Shown piece after piece: positions 7,210 through 16,082 of a stretch of DNA of 64,000 nt. The notes beneath the pieces were generated by a model. It was not told where the DNA came from, did not search any database, and saw nothing but the letters and a program-made list of their open reading frames with translations. The stretch covers positions 62,001 through 126,000 of the forward strand of contig JAFZIP010000001.1 in the NCBI GenBank assembly GCA_017554325.1. The letters run 5' to 3'. Made by a program: the position numbers and the translations under genes. This stretch comes from Bacteroidales bacterium (GTDB lineage Bacteria > Bacteroidota > Bacteroidia > Bacteroidales > WCHB1-69). Each line of letters begins with the position of its first letter. Position 1 is the stretch's first letter.

Positions 7210-9702
7210 TTATTGGTTCTTGCTGTCTTTAACTTCTCCTTTTTTCGGTTTCCGATAATACAACACCAAGCTACCTGCCACCACCAAAACAAACAAAATG
7301 GAGATAATGACAGAAATCTTGTCTAACTTGTGGAAAAGCGGAGCTTCATTTTTGAATTCGATTTTGTGCTCTCCTGCAGGAACCACCATAGCACGCAAAA
7401 TATAATTGACGCGGAAATAATCGGCAGGCTTTCCATCGATGTAGGCACGCCAGTCGGGAGCGTAATAGACTTCGGAAAAGACCGCCAATTGGTCTTTGGA
7501 AGTTTTGGTCCTATACACGACATAATCGGGATTGTAAGGTTTCTGGTGCTCCATCACAATCACCGAATTGCTGTCGCGCTCCAGATTCTTGCCCTGCACC
7601 ATTTCGGCAAAACGTTTGTCGATAATGGCAGTGTCGGCCGGATTGAAGTCGTTCAATGCCAAAATTTCCGCATTGGGGTCTTCTACCAACTGATATGCAT
7701 CTACAAACCAAGCATTTCCCAAGGCTTCGGGGTTGCGCTGCACCAGCGGCTGCCCGTTCTGTCCAGGTACCACCACATAACGGGCATTCAGCATGTTGAG
7801 CACATCGGTGTTGATGTGGCGAGAAAGGTAGAAATCGATGAGATCTTGATATCGACGCAGTTTGGCTGCATGATAACCGCCAATTTGGTGATGGAAAGCG
7901 GAAGGATAAGAGTCGTTGAAAGTATTCACTGAAAGGTCGAACACGCGGTAGTCCTCATCGTTGAACTGAGCAGCGTATTGGTCCAAAATCTGGTCGGTCT
8001 CAGAGGGTTTCAGCTTGAGGCGTTTTTCAGCGATGAAGTTGGAATCGTTGAGGTAACGACGATCGACACCCCACAAGTCGAACAACACCAAACACGCCAG
8101 CAGCCCGATAATGATGCCGGATTGTTTGATTTTCCGGTTGATATACAGCCACAAGAAAACTGCAGATATTAAAATCAGGACGAGTGAGCGCCAAGAGTCG
8201 GACATAAAGAGCGCTTTGCGATCTTTCACCAGTACATCCTTAATTATATCCCATTGGTTGCCGTATTGTGCAGCCATTTGGGCATCGCTGGCACCAGAGA
8301 ATGAAAAACTTCCGGAGAGAACCATCATCAAAAGAATGAAACCAGCTGTAATACCTGTGGAGATGTAAAGCCCGAGGTTGAGCTTCTTCTTGTCAAGCGG
8401 ATTGTCTTTGTCGAAGATGGCTTTGAGCGCCAGCACCGCCATGACAACCATGGTTACATTGGCCATGACCAAACTCATGGAAGGGGTGCGGAATTTGTTG
8501 TAAAGCGGCAGATGATAGAACAGGAAACCGTTGAAATCCATGAAGTTCTTGCCCCACGACATCAGGATGGCGAGGATGGTCGCCAACAGAATCCACCAGC
8601 GTTCGGGCCCTTTCACCACAAACAAGCCCAAAACAAACAGAAAGATGATGATGGCACCGAAATAGACGGGACCGGAAGTGAAGGGTTGGTCACCCCAGTA
8701 GAGCGGTGCCTGTTTTTGGTGGAAGTTCCTGTAGAATTCGGAGTCAGTGCCAACGGTTTCGCCAGATCCGCCGCCGTATGCGCCGGGGACGAGCAAGGTG
8801 TAAGTTTCGCCCTTTCCATAACTCCAACTGTAAGCGTAATCTATGTCCAGACCGTTGGATGCGGCAATGGATTTGGCTTCGCCATCTTTGTAAAGATCCT
8901 CAGGCGTCACAGAGATTTCGGAACCGCCACGCATCGTATATTTCACATACTCTTGGTTGATGAACAAAAGACGGGCGTTGGCTCCGATAGCAAAACCAAT
9001 GCCGATGAGCATCACACCTACACCTAACACCAAAGATTTAAACTCCTTATCCTTGATGGCGTAAACCAGATAGACGAGACCCAGAATAAGTCCCACTAGC
9101 ATGGTATAATAGGTGATTTGAATATGATTACAGGCAATTTGGATACCTAAAGCTATCGCGAAAAGAATGCCGCCCCATAAATACTTCTTTCTTTGCAATA
9201 TTAGCAACATTCCACCAATGATAGGTGCCATCATAGACATGGCAAATGCTTTAGTGATATGTCCCGCTTCAATAATGATAATATTGTAACTCCCTAATCC
9301 GAAGGCCAAAGCGCCTAAAAGACTTAACCAAGGTGAAACGCCTAAGGCAATCAAAGCCACATAGAAACCCAACAAATACAAGAAAACAACACCTATATTT
9401 CCACTATAACCTAAGAAATTAAGAGTAAGAACATTGTTGATTTTTGCAAAAATAGATTTTGAAGGTGGATTCGTCACTTGATATGATGGCATGCCACTGA
9501 ACATTGAACTAGTCCAAAAAGTGTATTCCCCAGTTTTATCATGAAAGTCCGTCTGTTCTTTGGCCATGGCTTTCCACTTCAGGGTATCTCCTTGTTGGAT
9601 GATTTTGCCATCGAAAGCAGGTGACATGTAGATGGCAGCTAACAGAAAGAAGAAGAAGATAATGCCGCAATGAGTCAGTGTTTTCTTAAGAATAGGTTTC
9701 AT
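7210..9702 (-). CDS. YfhO family membrane protein (GT-C-like)
   Basis: An 830-residue polytopic inner-membrane protein with a dozen or so hydrophobic segments and a soluble C-terminal domain, ending in one more membrane helix near 795-815 and a Lys-rich tail. The N-terminal loop containing GDTLKWKAMAKEQTDFHDKTGE and FSGMPSYQ is typical of the large Bacteroidota YfhO proteins. YfhO proteins resemble lipid-linked-sugar (GT-C) glycosyltransferases and in Firmicutes are linked to teichoic-acid glycosylation; here the substrate is unknown. Transcription is divergent from the GT4 gene, with a promoter at 9741-9748. Confidence 0.87.
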   Translation of the reverse strand: MKPILKKTLTHCGIIFFFFLLAAIYMSPAFDGKIIQQGDTLKWKAMAKEQTDFHDKTGEYTFWTSSMFSGMPSYQVTNPPSKSIFAKINNVLTLNFLGYSGNIGVVFLYLLGFYVALIALGVSPWLSLLGALAFGLGSYNIIIIEAGHITKAFAMSMMAPIIGGMLLILQRKKYLWGGILFAIALGIQIACNHIQITYYTMLVGLILGLVYLVYAIKDKEFKSLVLGVGVMLIGIGFAIGANARLLFINQEYVKYTMRGGSEISVTPEDLYKDGEAKSIAASNGLDIDYAYSWSYGKGETYTLLVPGAYGGGSGETVGTDSEFYRNFHQKQAPLYWGDQPFTSGPVYFGAIIIFLFVLGLFVVKGPERWWILLATILAILMSWGKNFMDFNGFLFYHLPLYNKFRTPSMSLVMANVTMVVMAVLALKAIFDKDNPLDKKKLNLGLYISTGITAGFILLMMVLSGSFSFSGASDAQMAAQYGNQWDIIKDVLVKDRKALFMSDSWRSLVLILISAVFLWLYINRKIKQSGIIIGLLACLVLFDLWGVDRRYLNDSNFIAEKRLKLKPSETDQILDQYAAQFNDEDYRVFDLSVNTFNDSYPSAFHHQIGGYHAAKLRRYQDLIDFYLSRHINTDVLNMLNARYVVVPGQNGQPLVQRNPEALGNAWFVDAYQLVEDPNAEILALNDFNPADTAIIDKRFAEMVQGKNLERDSNSVIVMEHQKPYNPDYVVYRTKTSKDQLAVFSEVYYAPDWRAYIDGKPADYFRVNYILRAMVVPAGEHKIEFKNEAPLFHKLDKISVIISILFVLVVAGSLVLYYRKPKKGEVKDSKNQ

Positions 9703-9740
9703 ATTGATTTCTTTACGTTAAAATTCAAAATTCAAGACTG

Positions 9741-9748
9741 CAAAAGTA
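9741..9748 (-). promoter_or_regulatory. -7 box (TACTTTTG) for the yfhO-GT2 operon
   Basis: Minus-strand TACTTTTG, 38 bases before the YfhO start. It forms a back-to-back pair with the plus-strand box at 9761-9768, only 12 bases away, so the two transcripts probably compete or are co-regulated. Confidence 0.7.
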
Positions 9749-9760
9749 CGAAAAAATACC

Positions 9761-9768
9761 TATCTTTG
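9761..9768 (+). promoter_or_regulatory. -7 box (TATCTTTG) for the GT4 gene
   Basis: TATCTTTG matches the Bacteroidota -7 consensus and is followed by the ATG at 9788, giving a leader of roughly 13-15 bases. Confidence 0.7.
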
Positions 9769-9787
9769 CCGTTCAAAATCATTCCCT

Positions 9788-10921
9788 ATGAAGATTATCA
9801 TTCTCGGAACAGCATACCCCTATCGAGGCGGCCTGTCGGCATTCAACGAACGGCTTGCTGATGAGTACCAGAAGCAGGGACACGAAGTGGAAACATATAC
9901 TTTCACTCTGCAATATCCGAATTTCCTATTTCCCGGTAAGACGCAATACAGTCCAGATCCAGCGCCGGAAAATCTAACCATATATCGTAAAGTAAATTCT
10001 TGCAATCCATTCAATTGGCTGAAAGTGGGCAAGGAGATTGCCAGAAAGAATGTCGATGTGGTGATTTTTGCTTATTGGATGTCCTTTATGGCTCCGTGTA
10101 TGGGCACTATCGCACGCAGAATCCGGAAAAACGGGCACACTAAGGTTATTGCGCTGGTCCACAATATGATTCCTCACGAGCCCAATGTGTTAGACAAATT
10201 CCTGCCGCCCTATTTTGTGAAATCCATGAACGGTTTCATGGCACTGTCCGAATCTGTGGTAAAAGATATCGAGAAATTAGACAAGCGCAATTGCCCCAAA
10301 CGGTTTTCGCCGCATCCCATTTATGACCATTATGGGGATTTGTTGCCACGAGAGACGGCTCTCCAACTGCTAAAACTCCCTGATGACCAACGCTATGTGC
10401 TCTTCTTTGGTTTCATTCGTGCCTACAAAGGATTAGACTTACTATTGGAAGCTTTTGCCGACGATCGTTTGCGGAACCGGAACGTAAAGCTCATTGTGGC
10501 AGGAGAGTTTTATGGCGACCCCGAACCTTATCTCAAGAAAATCAAAGACCTGGGAATAGAAGAAAATATGGTGCTTTGCACGGACTTCATCCCCGATAGC
10601 GAGGTGAACCGCTACTTCAGTGCCGCAGACATCGTGGCGCAACCTTACAAAACTGCAACCCAAAGCGGCGTTACACAAATCGCTTTCCATTTTGAAAAGC
10701 CGATGCTAGTGACCAATGTAGGCGGTCTTCCTGAAATCGTGCCCAATGGCAAAATCGGTTATGTGGTAGAGCCAAATCCAGAATCGATTGCCGACGCGCT
10801 TTGCCGTTTCTTCACGGAAAACAAGCAGCAGGAATTTGAACGGAATGTTGTAGAAGAAAAGAAAAAGTACGCTTGGTCCACTTTCATAGAAGTAATGTCC
10901 AACTTAATCAGTGCTTCCTAA
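9788..10921 (+). CDS. Glycosyltransferase family 4 (group 1)
   Basis: A 377-residue GT-B-fold glycosyltransferase. MKIIILGTAYPYRGGLSAFNE is the N-terminal glycine-rich acceptor loop, LFFGFIRAYKGLDLLLEAF at about 205-223 opens the nucleotide-sugar domain, and the region FHFEKPMLVTNVGGLPEIV near 300-318 is the GT4 donor-binding block. It probably adds a sugar to a lipid-linked surface glycan. It is transcribed away from the YfhO/GT2 operon and is followed 43 bases later by gmhA on the same strand. Confidence 0.9.
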   Translation: MKIIILGTAYPYRGGLSAFNERLADEYQKQGHEVETYTFTLQYPNFLFPGKTQYSPDPAPENLTIYRKVNSCNPFNWLKVGKEIARKNVDVVIFAYWMSFMAPCMGTIARRIRKNGHTKVIALVHNMIPHEPNVLDKFLPPYFVKSMNGFMALSESVVKDIEKLDKRNCPKRFSPHPIYDHYGDLLPRETALQLLKLPDDQRYVLFFGFIRAYKGLDLLLEAFADDRLRNRNVKLIVAGEFYGDPEPYLKKIKDLGIEENMVLCTDFIPDSEVNRYFSAADIVAQPYKTATQSGVTQIAFHFEKPMLVTNVGGLPEIVPNGKIGYVVEPNPESIADALCRFFTENKQQEFERNVVEEKKKYAWSTFIEVMSNLISAS

Positions 10922-10964
10922 CGCCACAACCCAATAAATTTTAACCACTAAACATGGATCTTAA

Positions 10965-11543
10965 ATGAACTCCCGAATTCCCCAATCCATCCAGCAATCC
11001 ATCGCCGCCAAACAGGCGATATTGGACAATCCAGAGTTTCTTGAACGCATACAACAGGCTGCGGATATGATTGTTGCATCCCTGCGCCAGGGCGGCAAGA
11101 TCCACTTTTGCGGCAACGGGGGTAGCGCCGCCGACGCACAACATCTCGCCGCGGAGCTCTCCGGCCGCTTCTACTTCGACCGCCCGCCGCTGAACGCCGA
11201 GGCACTCCATTGCAACACCTCGTACCTGACCGCCGTGGGCAACGACTACGGCTACGACCTCATCTTCTCGCGCCTCCTGCGCGGCACCGCCAAGGCTGGC
11301 GACGTCATCGTGGGCATCTCCACTTCCGGCAATTCCAAAAACATCCTCAATGCCTTCGAGGCGGCCAAAGAGATGGATGTCAAAATTATCGCCATGACCG
11401 GCGAGACAGGCGGCATGATGAAAGATTGGGCAGACATCCTGCTCAATGCCCCCTCCACCGACACCCCGCGCATCCAAGAGAGTCATATCATGTTAGGACA
11501 TATCATTTGCGAGCTCGTGGAGAAGGAGATGTTTAGAGTTTAG
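10965..11543 (+). CDS. gmhA: Sedoheptulose 7-phosphate isomerase
   Basis: A 192-residue SIS-domain isomerase that converts sedoheptulose 7-phosphate into D-glycero-manno-heptose 7-phosphate, the first step to heptose for LPS or other glycans. CGNGGSAADAQHLAAE (about 49-64) is the phosphate-binding loop, the adjoining Glu is a catalytic residue, STSGNSKN is the second SIS motif, and ESHIMLGHIICELVE contains the conserved His. rfaE2, a later step of the same pathway, is at 18149. A four-codon mini-frame (MDLK) at 10953-10967 ends on the gmhA ATG and could couple translation. The last codons and the TAG stop fall inside a 7-bp tandem repeat. Confidence 0.93.
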   Translation: MNSRIPQSIQQSIAAKQAILDNPEFLERIQQAADMIVASLRQGGKIHFCGNGGSAADAQHLAAELSGRFYFDRPPLNAEALHCNTSYLTAVGNDYGYDLIFSRLLRGTAKAGDVIVGISTSGNSKNILNAFEAAKEMDVKIIAMTGETGGMMKDWADILLNAPSTDTPRIQESHIMLGHIICELVEKEMFRV

Positions 11544-11559
11544 AGATGAGAGATTAGAG
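11532..11559 (+). repeat. 7-bp tandem repeat (TTTAGAG type) at the gmhA stop
   Basis: Four head-to-tail heptads: TTTAGAG, TTTAGAG, ATGAGAG, ATTAGAG. The gmhA TAG stop at 11541-11543 lies inside the second unit. The same unit, as its complement, is repeated at 41327-41361 directly after pheS. Confidence 0.7.
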
Positions 11560-11579
11560 TTGGGTTCTTTCTGTTTTTA

Positions 11580-11587
11580 TACCTTTG
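11580..11587 (+). promoter_or_regulatory. -7 box (TACCTTTG) for murF-alr
   Basis: TACCTTTG lies 20 bases before the ATG at 11608. A TTG at 11560-11562 may be the upstream element, with 17 bases between them, slightly short of the usual spacing. Confidence 0.65.
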
Positions 11588-11607
11588 CACGCAAAAAAAA
11601 CACCTTC

Positions 11608-14052
11608 ATGATTATTGCTGAAATTGCCGATATCATTTGCCCAGCGAGGCGGTTCATCCGTAACGAAAAGGCGTCCGTTTCCTACCTCTGCTACGACAGT
11701 CGCAAGGTGAACAAACCCGAGGAGAGCCTCTTCTTCGCCTTCAAAACTGCACAGAACGACGGACACCGGTTCATCCCTGAGCTTCTGCTCAAGGGCGTCC
11801 GCAACTTCATCGTGACCGACCCCGCCTGCGCCGACTTGGACTCCACGGCCAACTTCCTCGTCGTGAACGACACACTCGCCGCCCTGCAAACCCTTGCCGG
11901 GCACCACCGCCAACGCTTTCACTACCCCGTCATCGGCATCACCGGATCCAACGGCAAGACCATCGTGAAGGAGTGGCTCGCCACTCTGCTGGACGATGAC
12001 TTTTCCATCGTCAAAAGCCCCAATAGTTACAATTCCCAACTCGGCGTGCCATTGTCCGTCTGGAAGATGTCCGAGCACCATAACCTCGCCATTTTCGAAG
12101 CCGGCATTTCACGTCCTGACGAGATGCAACATCTCGCCGACATCATCCGCCCAACCATCGGTATCCTCACCAACATCGGCATGGCGCACGCTCAGTTCTT
12201 CCAGAACCAGGCCCAGAAGACCATTGAGAAACTCCGACTCTTCGCCCACGCCAACACGCTCATCTACCACGATGACAATCTCGAACTCAACACCCTCCTC
12301 ACCCTGCCCGAATACAACCACCTCAACAAAATATCCTGGGGCTCGGCACAAGCCACCTACCCTGTCCAATACCAAACCGAAGACAATCACACTCTGCTGA
12401 AAATCAACAATTTCACATACAGCATCCCCTTCCTGGATGCCGCTTCCATTGAGAACGCCACCCATGCCATCATCACCATGCTGGTGTTAGGATTAGAACC
12501 TGAGACCATCAACACGCGGCTTCCACGCCTCACACACATCCGCATGCGCATGGAAATCCTTGAGGGGCGCAACCATTCCGTCGTCATCAATGACACATAC
12601 AGTCTGGACACCAACTCCCTGAACGCCGCTTTGAGTTTTCTGGACACTCAGACCCAGTTACCCGACAAGGCGCTCATCCTCTCCGACTTCGAACAGGTGG
12701 GCCAACTGGCCGAGCAAGACTATCTGGAACTCAACGAACGGCTACAGAAACATCACATCCGCCGGTTCATCGGCATCGGAGAGCATTTATCAGCGCACCA
12801 GTCCTGTTTCTCCTGCCCAATGCAGCAGTTTTTTGCCTCCACGGAAGCATTTCTCGCAAATATACCCGAATTTTCCTACGAATCCATTCTGGTGAAAGGT
12901 GCGCGCAGTTTCCACTTTGAGAACATCGTGGCCCAGCTGCAGCACATGACCCATCTCACCATCCTCAACGTAAGTCTCCCCGCGCTCACCCACAACCTCA
13001 ACCTCCACCGCGCCCTCCTGCGCCCGGAGACCAAGATGGTGGCCATGGTGAAAGCACACTCCTACGGCCTCGGCGACGTGGAGCTGGTCAACGAGCTGGT
13101 CGCCAACCGCATTGACTACCTGGCAGTGGCCTACACCGACGAAGGCGTGCGCCTGCGCAAGCGGCACATCCGGACCCCCATCATTGTGCTGGGCGCCGAA
13201 GCACACAGCTTCGACGTGATGGTGCAACAGAACCTTGAGCCGGAGATTTTCAACTTCTACTACCTGCAGGAACTCATCCGCGTGCTCCGCAAGCATCCGC
13301 AAATCCAGCAGTTCAACATCCACATCAAACTCGACACCGGTATGCACCGGTTGGGCTTCGACGAAGCAGACCTTCCCAAGCTCATCCGGATCATCCAAGA
13401 AAACCCGCAACTGCACATTGCCTCCGTCTTCTCCCACCTCGCCGCCGCCGAAGACCCACACGAAGACGATTACACACGCAAGCAGATTGCCCTGTTCCAG
13501 CGCATGACTGACCAACTGTGCGCCGCTTTCGACTACAAAATCCTGCGCCACATTCTCAACAGCGCCGGCATCTACAGATTCCCAGAGGCCCAATTCGACA
13601 TGGTGCGCCTCGGCATCAGCCTGTACGGCTGCTCCGAGATTCCGTCACTGGCATCCAAACTGCACAACGTCACCACGCTGAAAACCGTCATAACACAGGT
13701 GAAAAACATCCCCGCGGGCGAGACTATCGGATACAACCGCAGCTACCGGCTCAAACGCGACAGCCAAGTGGCCATCATCCCCATCGGCTATGCCGACGGA
13801 TACCCCCGTGAGCTGGGCAACGGCAAGGGCACGGTCATCATCCAGGGCCAAAAAGTGCCTATCATCGGCAAGGTGTGCATGGACATGTGCATGCTGGACG
13901 TTACTGGCATCCCCGTGCACGAAGGCGATGAGGTAGTCGTGTATGGCGAAGGCAACACCGTGGCCGACATGGCCCGCGCCGCCGGACTCATCAGCTACGA
14001 ACTGCTCACCCGCATCTCCAAACGCGTGCCGAGAGTGTATGTGAACGATTAG
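11608..14052 (+). CDS. murF: Bifunctional UDP-MurNAc-tripeptide:D-Ala-D-Ala ligase / alanine racemase
   Basis: An 814-residue fusion of two peptidoglycan-precursor enzymes. Residues 1 to about 440 are MurF, with the ATP loop GITGSNGKT at 110-118. From about residue 448 follows a complete alanine racemase: MVKAHSYGLGD carries the PLP lysine (about K482) and IGYNRSY the catalytic tyrosine (about Y709). Together they make D-alanine and attach D-Ala-D-Ala to the stem peptide in the cytosol. The fusion is known in Bacteroidota. The ATG at 11608 is chosen because MIIAEIADII is the natural domain start and follows the promoter; an upstream in-frame start at 11560 would precede the promoter. The TAG stop is the start of a dispersed palindrome. 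Confidence 0.95.
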   Translation: MIIAEIADIICPARRFIRNEKASVSYLCYDSRKVNKPEESLFFAFKTAQNDGHRFIPELLLKGVRNFIVTDPACADLDSTANFLVVNDTLAALQTLAGHHRQRFHYPVIGITGSNGKTIVKEWLATLLDDDFSIVKSPNSYNSQLGVPLSVWKMSEHHNLAIFEAGISRPDEMQHLADIIRPTIGILTNIGMAHAQFFQNQAQKTIEKLRLFAHANTLIYHDDNLELNTLLTLPEYNHLNKISWGSAQATYPVQYQTEDNHTLLKINNFTYSIPFLDAASIENATHAIITMLVLGLEPETINTRLPRLTHIRMRMEILEGRNHSVVINDTYSLDTNSLNAALSFLDTQTQLPDKALILSDFEQVGQLAEQDYLELNERLQKHHIRRFIGIGEHLSAHQSCFSCPMQQFFASTEAFLANIPEFSYESILVKGARSFHFENIVAQLQHMTHLTILNVSLPALTHNLNLHRALLRPETKMVAMVKAHSYGLGDVELVNELVANRIDYLAVAYTDEGVRLRKRHIRTPIIVLGAEAHSFDVMVQQNLEPEIFNFYYLQELIRVLRKHPQIQQFNIHIKLDTGMHRLGFDEADLPKLIRIIQENPQLHIASVFSHLAAAEDPHEDDYTRKQIALFQRMTDQLCAAFDYKILRHILNSAGIYRFPEAQFDMVRLGISLYGCSEIPSLASKLHNVTTLKTVITQVKNIPAGETIGYNRSYRLKRDSQVAIIPIGYADGYPRELGNGKGTVIIQGQKVPIIGKVCMDMCMLDVTGIPVHEGDEVVVYGEGNTVADMARAAGLISYELLTRISKRVPRVYVND

Positions 14053-14072
14053 AGACGCAAATTTTTGCGTCC
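14050..14072 (+). repeat. Stop-codon-associated palindrome, copy B
   Basis: TAGAGACGC, eight bases, GCGTC, beginning exactly with the murF-alr TAG stop (14050-14052). GACGCAA and TTGCGTC can pair. It has the same layout as copy A at 6273-6298, including the eight-base spacer and a downstream TGG. Confidence 0.65.
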
Positions 14073-14078
14073 CTGGTG

Positions 14079-14114
14079 TAAGGGGTACATGAGGTAAAAG
14101 AGGTTAATGGTATA
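14079..14114 (+). repeat. 9-bp tandem repeat (GAGGTAAAA type) after murF-alr
   Basis: Degenerate 9-base units in the order GGGGTACAT, GAGGTAAAA, GAGGTTAAT, then a decayed GGTATAATG. The same unit is found as a tandem repeat at 42397-42438, between the PPIase gene and pheS. Confidence 0.6.
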
Positions 14115-14128
14115 ATGTACAATTTTTG

Positions 14129-14136
14129 TACTTTTG
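14129..14136 (+). promoter_or_regulatory. -7 box (TACTTTTG) for the dehydratase gene
   Basis: TACTTTTG 26 bases before the ATG at 14163; it excludes an upstream in-frame start at 14115, which would lie before the promoter. Confidence 0.65.
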
Positions 14137-14162
14137 CCGCCGTTATTTGGCAGACTATTGTA

Positions 14163-16079
14163 ATGAGTTCATCTATAAAGAAAATATACTTGAGAATCCG
14201 GAACCTGCACATCACCCCGGCATGGCTGATCATGGCGTTGGATCTGCTGGTGGTTGGCCTTTCCGTGTTCCTGTCCTTGGTGCTCAGGGCCAACTTCAAA
14301 TTGCCCACCCACATGAACTACACGGACTGGGTTTACACGCCCATCCTGATTCTCATCATGCGGTTCATCTTCTTCGAAATCTTCCAAACCCACCACCTGG
14401 TGGTGCGCTACACGAGCACCAAAGATGTAGTGAAAATATTTCTCTCGTGCTTCTGTGCCACGCTGACTATCGCCGCCGTCAATCTCATCGTCTTCACCAT
14501 AAAGCATAAATTCCTCATTCCCAACTCCGTATGGATTATTGAATTTTTCATCTCCACAGTGCTGCTGCTGGTTTACCGACTTGCTTTCAAGATGTACTTT
14601 TTGGAGACAATGAATCCCACCCGTTTCCGCAAGAACATCATCATTTTCGGAGCAGGCGATTCGGGTATCGTCACCAAGCGGACCATTGACCGCGATAATG
14701 CCAGCAAATACAACGTATTGGCCTTCTTCGATGACGACCCTTCCAAAATCGGGATGCAGCTGGAGAGCCTTCATGTATATGATTTCCGGATGTTGGACGA
14801 TTACCTCAGCGTCAACAACATCTCCTTTCTCATCATCGCAGTGCAGAAAATCAGCAATGCCAAGGTGAAGGCCATCACGGAAGTGGCTTTGCCGCATAAC
14901 GTGAAGGTGCTCAAAGTGCCACCGGTATCACGCTGGCTGAACGGAAATTTGAGTTTCAAGCAAATCAAGAAGGTGAAGATTGAGGATTTGTTGGAACGCA
15001 ATCCTATCCAGCTGGATCTTTCCTTGCTGAACTACGAACTAAACGGGCAGACCATCCTGATTACCGGAGCGGCGGGCTCCATCGGCAGCGAGATTGTACG
15101 CCAACTGCTGCAGTTCCAGTACAAACAATTAGTCTTGGTAGATGAAGCCGAAACGCCTTGTTTCTTTTTGCAAGACGAGTTGCTCAAAGCCAACGACATG
15201 AAAAACATACATTTGCACATCCACAGCATCTGCGATGAGGCTCAGATGACCCGCATTTTCGAGTCGTATCACCCCAACATCGTATTCCATGCCGCCGCTT
15301 ACAAACACGTGCCCATGATGGAGAAGAACGTAAATTCCGCCATCAAGACCAATGTGGCGGGCACGAAGCTCTTGGCTGATATGGCCGTGAAGTACGGGGT
15401 TTCCAAATTCGTGATGGTATCGACCGACAAGGCCGTGAACCCCACCAACGTGATGGGAGCTTCCAAGCGCATCGCGGAGATGTACGTGCAGGCGTTGAAC
15501 TTCCACCAGAGCATCACCAAGTTCGTCACCACGCGTTTTGGCAACGTGCTGGACTCCAACGGCTCAGTCATTCCCATATTCCGCAAGCAGATTGAGAACG
15601 GCGGTCCCCTCACCGTGACGCACCCCGACATCACCCGCTATTTCATGACCATTTCCGAAGCTTGTCAGTTGGTGCTGACCGCCGGAGCCATGGGCAAGGG
15701 CGGCGAAATCTTCATCTTCGACATGGGCAAATCCATCAGAATCAGCGATGTGGCCAAGAAGATGATCCAACTTTCCGGACTTACCCTCAACAAGGATATC
15801 TCCATTGAATACACTGGCTTGCGGCCTGGAGAGAAACTGTACGAGGAGTTGCTGGCCAACGAAGAGAACACCATCAAGACAGAGCACCAGAAAATCATGA
15901 TCGCCAAAGTGCGCACCTACGAATACGAAACGCTGGTACCCAAGATTGAGAAGCTCATTGAATTGCAAGACGAGGACGAGTTTGTCATCGTCGGCCAGAT
16001 GAAAGAGGTGGTTCCGGAGTTCAAAAGCAACAATTCTGTATTTGAAGCCATTGACAATCAAGAAAAACACAACCAATAA
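14163..16079 (+). CDS. Membrane-bound UDP-GlcNAc 4,6-dehydratase-like protein (PglF/WbpM/CapD family)
   Basis: A 638-residue protein with about four N-terminal membrane helices (residues 15-140), a CoA-binding-like Rossmann domain (about 150-270) and an SDR domain. The SDR NAD loop is TGAAGSIGSE at 301-310, STDK at 420-423 and MGASKR at 431-436. As in PglF and WbpM, the usual catalytic Tyr is replaced by Met (M431) with K435 retained. These enzymes make UDP-4-keto-6-deoxy sugars for glycans. A PP-linked gene order dehydratase, wlbA, flippase-like protein follows with 3- and 12-base gaps, indicating an operon. Substrate assignment is by family only. Confidence 0.88.
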   Translation: MSSSIKKIYLRIRNLHITPAWLIMALDLLVVGLSVFLSLVLRANFKLPTHMNYTDWVYTPILILIMRFIFFEIFQTHHLVVRYTSTKDVVKIFLSCFCATLTIAAVNLIVFTIKHKFLIPNSVWIIEFFISTVLLLVYRLAFKMYFLETMNPTRFRKNIIIFGAGDSGIVTKRTIDRDNASKYNVLAFFDDDPSKIGMQLESLHVYDFRMLDDYLSVNNISFLIIAVQKISNAKVKAITEVALPHNVKVLKVPPVSRWLNGNLSFKQIKKVKIEDLLERNPIQLDLSLLNYELNGQTILITGAAGSIGSEIVRQLLQFQYKQLVLVDEAETPCFFLQDELLKANDMKNIHLHIHSICDEAQMTRIFESYHPNIVFHAAAYKHVPMMEKNVNSAIKTNVAGTKLLADMAVKYGVSKFVMVSTDKAVNPTNVMGASKRIAEMYVQALNFHQSITKFVTTRFGNVLDSNGSVIPIFRKQIENGGPLTVTHPDITRYFMTISEACQLVLTAGAMGKGGEIFIFDMGKSIRISDVAKKMIQLSGLTLNKDISIEYTGLRPGEKLYEELLANEENTIKTEHQKIMIAKVRTYEYETLVPKIEKLIELQDEDEFVIVGQMKEVVPEFKSNNSVFEAIDNQEKHNQ

Positions 16080-16082
16080 CGC

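Noticed and set aside
10953..10967. Four-codon frame MDLK ending on the gmhA start
   Set aside because: Too short to call a gene; noted only as possible translational coupling in the gmhA entry.
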